NCBI GenBank assembly: GCA_015478575.1
Contig: JADMIN010000001.1
Location: 1-63,167 of the forward strand
Direction: 5' to 3'
Length of the DNA stretch: 63,167 nt
From: Ktedonobacterales bacterium
GTDB lineage: Bacteria; Chloroflexota; Ktedonobacteria; Ktedonobacterales; JADMIN01
In this document: positions 30,800 to 37,747 of the stretch, piece after piece
Layout of the letters: the number at the start of each line of letters is the position of its first letter
Position numbering within the stretch: position 1 is the stretch's first letter
Position numbers and translations under genes: made by a program
Notes under the pieces: generated by a model
The model's input: only the letters and a program-made list of their open reading frames with translations
The model's database searches: none
What the model was told of the DNA's origin: nothing

Positions 30800-32041
30800 T
30801 TAGTACGCCGCGTACGATGTATTGGCGAGCGTGGTTTCCAGCAGCCAGGGGTTGGCGCTCTGGTTGCTGACGGACGCCGCGCTGATCGGCGTGCGGAACG
30901 CCTTGCCGTCTTTCTTCAGTTGCGGCACGCCGACCTTGCTGTATTCCAGCGTCGTCACCTGATAGGTCAGTGTGTTGAGGCCGTCCGGCAGCGCGAAGAC
31001 GAGCAGCAGGTTGCCCTGTGCCACGGCCTGTGCGTCCACTGTCCCGGCGACCCCGCCGAAGTAGGTTTCGGCGATGCGGTTGCCGTTCTGGAACACGATG
31101 TCGCAGGCAAACTCCATCGTAAGGTTGCCGAAGATGATGGCCGCGAGCGTTAGTTGTTCGGCCTGAATGGTGAGGTCGAGGTTGTTCTTCTGGCTGATGT
31201 CGAACGACGTGACCGCCAGCGCGTCGCCCGTCGTGGAGCCGTCGAGCGTCCACGTCCCTTGCTGGAACAGGTAGGGCGTGTGCGGGTCGAACGTGACCGT
31301 CGCGGGCGTCGCCTGCACGAGACACGCGATGCCAGAGAACGTGACTTCGTAGCTGATGTAGGTACCGGCCTTGCCGCTGCGCTTGATCTCCTCCACCTTG
31401 CAATCGCGCAGGCGAATGATAATGCCCGCCGTGCCGCCGATGCTGACTTCGCCGCTGTAGTAACTGCCGTCGCTCTGGTCGGTGAGCACGTGGCTCGCCG
31501 AGGACTTGACGGTCCCGGTGTTGGCGTGCGCGGTCTTGAGCGTGCCGCCGTTGTAGGCGGGTGCCACGGTCAGGGTGTAGGGGCCGACCCCGCTCGCGGG
31601 CAGGGTGAAGGTCGGGATTTCTTCGGTGGCCGTGCCCGCTTCCAGCGCGAGCGCGATGGTCCCCGTGCCGGTGAGTCCAGTGTTGGTCGCGACACTGATG
31701 CTGGTCGCGCCCACCAGCGTCGCCGCCGAGAGCACGGTGGCGACGGTCGGCGCGGTGTAGGCATCGCTGCCCGCGCCCATCGCCGCGCACTCCAGGAAGC
31801 CAACGTCGTTCGGGCGCACGTTGGTGATCAGCTTGATCTTGGCGGACTGCCGGTTCTTGATGAGTTGCGAGAGGTGACGCGACCCGTCGCCCTCCCAAAT
31901 CTCCTCCATCTTGGCGTCCACTTCGATACCAGAGCCGTCCAGCCAGCGGTAGAACTGCGTGGGAGCCGCCCCGGTATTCTGCTGGCTCTGTTTGGCAAAT
32001 CCGATGTAGCCGTTGTCGGATCTGATTGCAATGAAGGCCAC
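30800..32041 (-). CDS. Major tail tube protein with inserted beta module
   Basis: 413 aa. N- and C-terminal thirds fit a tail tube protein: RWLDGSGIEVDAKMEEIWEG, SAKIKLITNVRPNDVGFLEC, and DLTIQAEQLTLAAIIFGNLT...VTTLEYSKVGVPQLKKDGKA. Residues about 100-180 hold a module (SISVATNTGLTGTGTIALAL, GVGPYTLTVAPAYNGGTLK) almost copied in the Dit-like protein. Position upstream of gpG supports the call. Confidence 0.75.
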   Translation of the reverse strand: MAFIAIRSDNGYIGFAKQSQQNTGAAPTQFYRWLDGSGIEVDAKMEEIWEGDGSRHLSQLIKNRQSAKIKLITNVRPNDVGFLECAAMGAGSDAYTAPTVATVLSAATLVGATSISVATNTGLTGTGTIALALEAGTATEEIPTFTLPASGVGPYTLTVAPAYNGGTLKTAHANTGTVKSSASHVLTDQSDGSYYSGEVSIGGTAGIIIRLRDCKVEEIKRSGKAGTYISYEVTFSGIACLVQATPATVTFDPHTPYLFQQGTWTLDGSTTGDALAVTSFDISQKNNLDLTIQAEQLTLAAIIFGNLTMEFACDIVFQNGNRIAETYFGGVAGTVDAQAVAQGNLLLVFALPDGLNTLTYQVTTLEYSKVGVPQLKKDGKAFRTPISAASVSNQSANPWLLETTLANTSYAAY

Positions 32042-32167
32042 TGCCTGGACTCCTTGTGTATCGCCCTGTCCGGTGCGCGGGCAACAACAAGAGCTAGGCT
32101 TCCATGATCGCCTAGCTCCTCATCATCTCACACTGACGTTGCACCTGTTGCGGTGGTGCTGGGGCGC

Positions 32168-32569
32168 TTAGACGGCGGCGGGTTTCGCCGCCTTCGCGGG
32201 CTTCGCTGCTGCTGGCTGCTCCGGCTCCGCGGCGACGGGCGCGTGCGGGTCGTACGGCTCGAAGTCGGAGCGGCCCTCCTGAAACTCGTAGCCCATCGCC
32301 ACCAGTTCATCGCGGGAGAGGCCCGCGTGCTCCGGTTTCACGACGTGCCCCGCGCCCAGGTATTCGGGGTCGCGCTGCCCACGTGGGTCAAAGAGGTAGG
32401 TGTGCCCGCGCACTTCCGTCTCCGGCAGCATGACAATGTCGCCGGGGCGCAGGGTGTGGCCCGCCACGTTCTTGCCCTCGTGGGAGCGGACCGCGCCATG
32501 CTGACGGCTGATGCGAACGGGATGTGGCCCGACGTAGCGGGCCGGAACAACGGTGGGCTTGTCTGCCAT
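32168..32569 (-). CDS. Small structural-region protein (133 aa)
   Basis: MADKPTVVPARYVGPHPVRI, LRPGDIVMLPETEVRGHTYL, LSRDELVAMGYEFQEG, with an Ala/Lys-rich tail (PAAAKPAKAAKPAAV). The short beta core with PGDIV-LPE is common in small phage head/tail accessory proteins. Between the tail tube and tail-terminator-like genes. Function not certain. Confidence 0.55.
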   Translation of the reverse strand: MADKPTVVPARYVGPHPVRISRQHGAVRSHEGKNVAGHTLRPGDIVMLPETEVRGHTYLFDPRGQRDPEYLGAGHVVKPEHAGLSRDELVAMGYEFQEGRSDFEPYDPHAPVAAEPEQPAAAKPAKAAKPAAV

Positions 32570-32649
32570 TGCGGCGTCTGCTCCTTCATGCGTGCGTGCA
32601 TGCATGTGGGACGTTAGCGGGGGGGGGGAGACGAACGTGGGGACGAACG

Positions 32650-33174
32650 TTAGAAGGTGCCCGCTGTCTCATAGGGCAGCAGGAGAAACCTGGCGGTGAT
32701 CGTGCGCTTGACGAGTTCGGGACCAAAGGTGCTGTCGATCTCGCCCTTGTCGGGGCTGACCGAACAGGCGGGCATGCTGACGGCGTAGGGGCCAAGCTTG
32801 TTGGCCGAGAGCGTGGGATTGTCCTCCAGGTTGGCGCGTATGCGCTCCAGGTCGTCGTCGGTGTCTTGGAGCAGTTGGTCTATCGTCTCTGGCGATTGCG
32901 GCCACGCCAGGTAATACTCGATGATGACGACCGCCATTCCCTCGTACACCGCCCGCGAGACGACGTTGAACTGCTGCTGACCGGTGGAGAGGTTGACGGC
33001 GGGCCAGATGTTCTGCCTGACCATTGCGTAGCGTTGGCGCACGAACACCTGCGCGACGCCCGTGGTGTCGGCGGGATTGGCGGTTTGCAGCAGTGTGCCC
33101 GCGGGGATGATCTGGCGGATTTGCCCAAGCAGCACCTTGCTCGGGATGGGATTGTTGGACGAGCGGAGAGCCAT
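32650..33174 (-). CDS. Tail terminator/tail completion-like protein
   Basis: 174 aa. ALRSSNNPIPSKVLLGQIRQ at the start, VFVRQRYAMVRQNIWPAVNL, FNVVSRAVYEGMAVVIIEYY and ITARFLLLPYETAGTF. Alternating strands with a central helix fit a tail terminator or head-tail joining role, and the position between HK97-gp10-like and tube genes is right. No direct signature, so the role is mostly from gene order. Confidence 0.5.
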   Translation of the reverse strand: MALRSSNNPIPSKVLLGQIRQIIPAGTLLQTANPADTTGVAQVFVRQRYAMVRQNIWPAVNLSTGQQQFNVVSRAVYEGMAVVIIEYYLAWPQSPETIDQLLQDTDDDLERIRANLEDNPTLSANKLGPYAVSMPACSVSPDKGEIDSTFGPELVKRTITARFLLLPYETAGTF

Positions 33175-33180
33175 GGTTGA

Positions 33181-33681
33181 TCATCCTTCTGCCGCGAGCG
33201 CCAGCGCCGCACCCACTGCCGCGCCGAGTTCCGCGAACGCCTGCACCGCGGCATCGGCCAGCACGGGGGTCACGAAGTCGTTGGGCGCGACCGGACCCGC
33301 CCGCCGCACCGGATGGGCCAGCCCCGGCCACATCAGCGCCCTCTTGCGCACCGGAAACACGGCGCGGTGGCCGCTGCGCACGAGCGCGAGCTTGTTGGGC
33401 TGCGTCGTGGAGACGGTCGTGGTCGCACCCGAAGCGGAGGCGGTGAACGTGCTCGTGAAGGACTCTTGGAGGCGTCCTGGCGCGTCGCCCTCCATCGGCA
33501 TGCTCTCGCCGCCTGCGGCGCTCTTGCCAGCGGGCGCGGCGTCACTGAGCATGCTCGCCACTTCCGGCCCGATGCGCTCTATCGTGTCGGCCACCGCCTG
33601 CGGCAGCGTATCGCGCAGCAGCGTGAGCCGCAGCCGCAGCGTGCCCAGGCCGTCGCCCTGCATCATGGACAGTAGCGGCAT
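33181..33681 (-). CDS. HK97 gp10-like head-tail joining protein
   Basis: 166 aa. LRDTLPQAVADTIERIGPEV, GRLQESFTSTFTASASGATT and VSTTQPNKLALVRSGHRAVF follow the HK97-gp10 layout (helix, beta hairpin with G-L--S, then V--N--YA--lE-G). ATG 33681 is preferred because the upstream open frame to 33813 is only a 12-bp tandem repeat coding RLTARLTA. Overlap-free spacing of 6 bases to the next gene. Confidence 0.6.
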   Translation of the reverse strand: MPLLSMMQGDGLGTLRLRLTLLRDTLPQAVADTIERIGPEVASMLSDAAPAGKSAAGGESMPMEGDAPGRLQESFTSTFTASASGATTTVSTTQPNKLALVRSGHRAVFPVRKRALMWPGLAHPVRRAGPVAPNDFVTPVLADAAVQAFAELGAAVGAALALAAEG

Positions 33682-33720
33682 AGCGGTAAACACGCTCCTT
33701 AGAACAGATTCGACGTGCCG

Positions 33721-33800
33721 TGCCGTGAGACGTGCCGTGAGACGTGCCGTGAGACGTGCCGTGAGACGTGCCGTGAGACGTGCCGTGCCGTGCCGTGCCG
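33721..33800. repeat. Tandem 12-bp and 5-bp repeats upstream of the gp10-like gene
   Basis: TGCCGTGAGACG five times in 33721-33780, followed by TGCCG units to 33800. Lies in the 180-base leader between 33681 and 33862. Its open frame explains the apparently longer ORF. Confidence 0.75.
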
Positions 33801-33861
33801 CTGTGGGTGACATGCGGACGGCGGGCCGTGCTCCGCTTGCTGCTGCTGGCTGCTGCCGCGA

Positions 33862-34281
33862 CTAGCCCAGGTATTGCTGGACGCCGAGCGGGCCTTGCCC
33901 CGTGAAGCGGGCGAGATAGAGCGTGCGCGAGGCGAGCAGCCCTGGCGCGGCCTCCATATGGTAGGTCACGGTCCACACGCTGGTCGGGTCGCTCCCGTCG
34001 CCGCTCGCGGGGTAGTCTCCCGGCCAGGGTGTCGCGCCGTCCATGAGCGTGATGGCGGTGATCGTGTCGCCGGTCACGATGTCGGCCCCGCTCTCCACGA
34101 CCGCTTGATACTGGCTTTTGAGCGCGGCGTCGGGCAATACCAGATACGCGCTCGCCTTGACCGGCGCAAGGTGCGCGTAGACACCGGAGAGGTGGGCCGT
34201 GGCAGGGCCGGTCGCGTGCGCGGCGGCGTTGGACTGCCCCCGCTGGACGGTGAGCAGCACGTTGGGAAGTAGGACCGGCAT
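33862..34281 (-). CDS. Head-closure/connector protein
   Basis: 139 aa. Small beta barrel-like: VLLPNVLLTVQRGQSNAAAH, VKASAYLVLPDAALKSQYQA, ADIVTGDTITAITLMDG, YHMEAAPGLLASRTLYLARF. The ITGD-type strand pair and ending resemble head-closure proteins of the SPP1 gp16 / HK97 type. Placed between connector (34360) and gp10-like (33181) genes. Confidence 0.55.
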   Translation of the reverse strand: MPVLLPNVLLTVQRGQSNAAAHATGPATAHLSGVYAHLAPVKASAYLVLPDAALKSQYQAVVESGADIVTGDTITAITLMDGATPWPGDYPASGDGSDPTSVWTVTYHMEAAPGLLASRTLYLARFTGQGPLGVQQYLG

Positions 34282-34306
34282 AGGACGCGTCCCTTTATGG
34301 CCATAG

Positions 34307-34345
34307 ACCCCATCCCTAAAGGGAGGGGGCTTCTCGGTTCATCCC
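34307..34345 (-). repeat. IS200/IS605-type right-end-like hairpin, copy D
   Basis: Minus strand: GGATGAACCGAGAAG, then CCCC-TCCC-TTTA-GGGA-T-GGGG. Matches the fold and flank of copy B (TGAACtGAGA). It fills most of the 78-base gap between connector genes and lies in the same direction as their transcript. Confidence 0.55.
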
Positions 34346-34359
34346 CACAGGTATCCCCG

Positions 34360-35328
34360 CTAGGCGAAGAACGCCCGATACGGCTCCAGAAACGCCTTGG
34401 CCTGCGTCAGGAACACGGTGTCGGCGCTGCTCTCTTTGCCGCCACTGCCGCGCAGGCGCGCCATGATCTGCACGTCGCCCTGCCGCACCAGCGCCGCGCC
34501 CGTGGGGTTCTGCGCGTAGGCCAGCAGTTCACGGGCGGCGAACGAGACGGCGCGACGGAAGCGCCACGGCACGGCATCTGGCGCGAAGCCGGCTGTGTAG
34601 GTGATGCTGGCCCAGGCGTCCGCGCCGCGATTGTAGATGGCGAAGCCACCGAGCGACGGGTAGCCCCCGGTGACCGGCGCGAGCCGCGGCACCTTGATGA
34701 GCATGCCACTCGTGTCGAACTCGGCCATCGTCGGGGTAAACGTCGTGCTGGCCGCTCCTGGCGCGTACTCGATGGCAACGGCAGAGAGCGCCGTGACGGG
34801 ATACCAGTGTGGCCGCAGCACGAGGCCATAGCCGCGGTCAATGTAGGCCCGCGTGGAGGGCATGATGAGCTTCTCCGTGCGCACCGTGGCGAAGAGGCCG
34901 CGGTCCTGCGGGCTGCCCTGCTGGCAGTACTCCTCGGCCCACGAGGAGGCGGCGAGCAGCGTGTCACCCAGTGCCCCCAGGGTGCCCCCACTGGAGACGG
35001 AGACGCCCGTCGCGTGGGCGTAGAACGCGCCGGTCGTGCCACCACCAGCGGTCAGGTTCGCGCCCAGCGTCAGCACGCCGGCGGTCGTGTTGACAGCGGT
35101 GATCTGGACAACCTCGCTCCACGGGCCGTCTAGGAGGTAGCACGCGGTCCCTGGCTGGAAGCCCGGCGTGCCCGCCGCGCCGCCCGCCGAGACGACCGTG
35201 AGACTGGTCGCCCCTGCCGCGCACGCCTGCGAGAGCGTGCTGTTGCCGCCAAGCAAGCCCGCCAGCGGTAGCGCCGGCTGGGAGGCGAGGAAGCCCGGCA
35301 CGTCGAGATAGCAGTTGAGGGTCGCCAT
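34360..35328 (-). CDS. Head-tail connector (adaptor) protein with insert
   Basis: 322 aa. Typical connector termini: ATLNCYLDVPGFLASQPALP at the start and PWRFRRAVSFAARELLAYAQ...AKAFLEPYRAFFA at the end. The adaptor helix bundle is split by a long beta insert at residues about 35-130 (ATSLTVVSAGGAAGTPGFQP, VVQITAVNTTAGVLTLG). Position after the capsid supports an adaptor role. Confidence 0.6.
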   Translation of the reverse strand: MATLNCYLDVPGFLASQPALPLAGLLGGNSTLSQACAAGATSLTVVSAGGAAGTPGFQPGTACYLLDGPWSEVVQITAVNTTAGVLTLGANLTAGGGTTGAFYAHATGVSVSSGGTLGALGDTLLAASSWAEEYCQQGSPQDRGLFATVRTEKLIMPSTRAYIDRGYGLVLRPHWYPVTALSAVAIEYAPGAASTTFTPTMAEFDTSGMLIKVPRLAPVTGGYPSLGGFAIYNRGADAWASITYTAGFAPDAVPWRFRRAVSFAARELLAYAQNPTGAALVRQGDVQIMARLRGSGGKESSADTVFLTQAKAFLEPYRAFFA

Positions 35329-35346
35329 CCGCTGCGCCGCTCCTTC

Positions 35347-35742
35347 CTACCTACCGCCGCTGGCGGCATCGTCGGCATCGTCGGCATCGTCGCCGCCGTC
35401 GCCGCCGTCGCCGGGCCAGTTGTAGATGATGACTTCGGCGATGGCGTCCAACTGGACGTAGCGCACGGCGTTGGGTGTCGCGGTGTGACCGAAGTGCGTA
35501 CGCAGCGGCACGCGGACCTTGACCAGTTGGTCTGTGAGGTAGCGGCGCACGGTGCTCGCCCGCCAGTTGACGTGATAGACCATCTCGCCCGACATGGCCG
35601 CGTTCTGCAAGCGGATCTCGACGGGGTAGGTCGGCTCGACGGCGGGCGCGGGCGGCGCGGGCGCTGGTGGTGTGCTGGATGCGGCAGCCGTGGCGGCGGC
35701 GGCACCGCGTGGGGTACGGGGTGGTGTTGAGGATGCGGCCAT
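35347..35742 (-). CDS. Small head/connector-region protein (131 aa)
   Basis: Low-complexity Pro/Ala N-terminus, then PVEIRLQNAAMSGEMVYHVN, VRRYLTDQLVKVRVPLRTHF, VRYVQLDAIAEVIIYNWPGD, and a Gly/Asp repeat tail (DGGDGGDDADDADDA). First gene after the capsid in the transcript. Function unknown; a head decoration or connector accessory is possible. Confidence 0.5.
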   Translation of the reverse strand: MAASSTPPRTPRGAAAATAAASSTPPAPAPPAPAVEPTYPVEIRLQNAAMSGEMVYHVNWRASTVRRYLTDQLVKVRVPLRTHFGHTATPNAVRYVQLDAIAEVIIYNWPGDGGDGGDDADDADDAASGGR

Positions 35743-35759
35743 GCGCTTCCCCTTTCTCT

Positions 35760-35856
35760 CGCGTATCGTGCGTATCGCGCGTATCGCGCGTATCGTGCGT
35801 GGCGGGCACGCCGGGCACGCCGGGCACGCCGGGCACGCCGGGCACGCCGGGCACGG
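35760..35856. repeat. Tandem repeats between capsid and connector genes
   Basis: Repeats of CGTATCGYG type (about 35760-35800) followed by six copies of CGGGCACGC (about 35803-35856). Lies downstream of the capsid hairpin and upstream of the 35742 start. Confidence 0.65.
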
Positions 35857-35863
35857 GAAGAAC

Positions 35864-35908
35864 GCCGTATGCCGCCGGGTACGCAGACCCTCCCCGGCGG
35901 CATACGGC
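35864..35908 (-). terminator. Strong stem-loop after the major capsid gene
   Basis: GCCGTATGCCGCCGGG (35864-35879) pairs perfectly with 35893-35908; loop 13 nt. No T-run follows on the minus strand, so it more likely stabilises the abundant capsid mRNA or attenuates read-through into connector genes. Confidence 0.65.
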
Positions 35909-35962
35909 AGGCTCGTGTGGTTGACGACGCTACGCGGGGTTAGGCCCCGCGCGGGGTTGGAC

Positions 35963-37585
35963 TCAGAGCGCCGGCGGCATGATGCCCGTGATCGCGCCGA
36001 AGCCGCCGAGGAAGTTGAGCTTAAGCGTCTCGTCCACGTAGTCCGCGAAGGCCCACTTCTGGTACTGTGCGGTGGGCGGGAAGTCGAAGCCGCGGTAGTC
36101 CTGATTGACCCGCACTTCCATCGTCTTGCCCGTGAAGTTGGGCACCGGCCACGGCAGCGCGTCAGAGAGCGCCACGATGGTCCCCTGGGGCAGATACGGC
36201 CACACTTCGATCACGACCACGCTGTTGGCGATGGGGTTGAGGATGCGGCCGATGCGCGCGCCGTAGGTGATGTTCTGCAGCGTCTCCGGCTTGGACAGGT
36301 CCACGACGAAGCGCGTGCCCGCCTGACTCTGGAAGAGGTTGGCGAGCGTGATGGCGTCGTAGCCGCTCACGGCCAGCCGGCTCGGCTTGGCGAGCGCGTT
36401 ATAGTACATGCCCGCGAACAGGGCGTAGAAGTCGTTGAGCGCGAGCGCCCCCGACGTCGACGCCGGTTGCAGGATGGTTGGCCCCATCGGATTGAGGCCG
36501 GTCATGGTGACGGTGTTGAGCGAGCCACCCGCCGCGGTGTACACCGACGTTGGCGCACCGCCCTGGTTGGACTGCCCGTTGTACGCCTGGTTGCCAGCGG
36601 AGAAGATCAGCGCCAGCAGGCCATTGAACATCAGCGGCTGGCCTGGGTGCGCCGCGGACAGCTGCGTAATGGCGGTGTTGGCCGTAGGCTGCGTCGCGCC
36701 ACTGGTGGCCAGGCTCGTCAGCGTGAAGGTGAAGTTGCCGATCAGCGAAAGGCCGCTCTGCGCGCCTGGCAGCGCGCCGCCCAGGAAGTTGGCGGCAGCC
36801 TGCCGGTACATCGTGGTCGGCGACGTGCCGACGTAGACGTTGTAGCCGGTCGCGTAGGGCACGCGGAAGGCGGTGACGGAGATCGTGGAGGTCGTGCCGG
36901 TGGTGGTGATCGTCGCGTTGCTCATCACGCCGTTGGTGTTGCTCTGCGCGATGGTAGCGAACGTCTCACCGTTGGCGCTGAGCGCCGAGACGGCGACGAA
37001 GTACGTGCCAGCGGCGACGGTGCCGCCCGTTGTGGTGGTCGTCGGGGGCAGCGGCGCGGGCGGTGCCCACAGGTAGTCGCAGCCGGAGATCAGCCAGTTC
37101 TCCTCGATCAGCTTGAGCGAGTAGAGCAACAGGCTCATCATCTGCGCCTTGAGGTCGCCCATGAAGCCCGCCGTGCGCCATTCCTCCTGGAAGGTGATGG
37201 ACTGCTGGACGGCGATGCTCTGCACGATGCTGTAGAGGTTGACGGTCGTGGGCACGATCTCGGAGGCCACCGCGCCGTCGTCCACGACGCCCGGCACGCC
37301 GTTCCAGCCGAGCTTGGTGATCGCGTGGAAGTAGTGGACGGGGTAGCCGCCCTCTTTCACACGCGGCAGGGAGGCCGAGAACATGACTTCGGTCGGCGTC
37401 ACCGTCTCCGCGGGACCCTTCAGGTCGTAGCCCTGGAAGCCGGTATAGCCGGTGTCAACGCTGGCGCGGTTGAGCACGCTGCGCTGCTCGATGCTCTGCT
37501 TGACGAGCGCGAGCGTTTCGTCAGTGATCTGGATGCCGTTCGCCCCCGGCGTCATGCCGGGGAGAATCAATGGGGAAGGAGGCAC
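35963..37585 (-). CDS. Major capsid protein (HK97 fold) with inserted Ig-like domain
   Basis: 540 aa. Capsid-like N-terminus (ETLALVKQSIEQRSVLNRAS, FHAITKLGWNGVPGVVDDGA), central E-loop and spine helix (LKAQMMSLLLYSLKLIEENW), and C-terminal A/P-domain strands (AKPSRLAVSGYDAITLANLF, TMEVRVNQDYRGFDFPPTAQ). Residues about 205-290 form an FN3/Ig-like insert (TYFVAVSALSANGETFATIA, FRVPYATGYNVYVG). GTG 37585 has AAGGA upstream; ATG 37555 is the alternative. Gene order after the protease supports it. Confidence 0.75.
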   Translation of the reverse strand: MPPSPLILPGMTPGANGIQITDETLALVKQSIEQRSVLNRASVDTGYTGFQGYDLKGPAETVTPTEVMFSASLPRVKEGGYPVHYFHAITKLGWNGVPGVVDDGAVASEIVPTTVNLYSIVQSIAVQQSITFQEEWRTAGFMGDLKAQMMSLLLYSLKLIEENWLISGCDYLWAPPAPLPPTTTTTGGTVAAGTYFVAVSALSANGETFATIAQSNTNGVMSNATITTTGTTSTISVTAFRVPYATGYNVYVGTSPTTMYRQAAANFLGGALPGAQSGLSLIGNFTFTLTSLATSGATQPTANTAITQLSAAHPGQPLMFNGLLALIFSAGNQAYNGQSNQGGAPTSVYTAAGGSLNTVTMTGLNPMGPTILQPASTSGALALNDFYALFAGMYYNALAKPSRLAVSGYDAITLANLFQSQAGTRFVVDLSKPETLQNITYGARIGRILNPIANSVVVIEVWPYLPQGTIVALSDALPWPVPNFTGKTMEVRVNQDYRGFDFPPTAQYQKWAFADYVDETLKLNFLGGFGAITGIMPPAL

Positions 37586-37747
37586 GGTGGTGTCCGGTCC
37601 TTTCTGCCTTGCGCCAGCAGGGTGGCGCAAGGGGGGAGTGGGGGTGAGTAAGTGCGTGCGCGCGTGCGCGCGTGAATGCATGAATGCATGAACGGGAGGA
37701 CACAACGCGATGAATGGGGGAAGTGGCGCTGGCGCTGGCGCTGGCGC

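Noticed and set aside
33721..33800. CRISPR-like array
   Set aside because: Units are adjacent 12-bp tandem repeats without spacers; the same holds for the other tandem repeats.
35672..37651. Plus-strand 659-aa ORF opposite the capsid
   Set aside because: Arg/His/Gly-rich antisense frame with no recognisable domain; the capsid frame is well supported.
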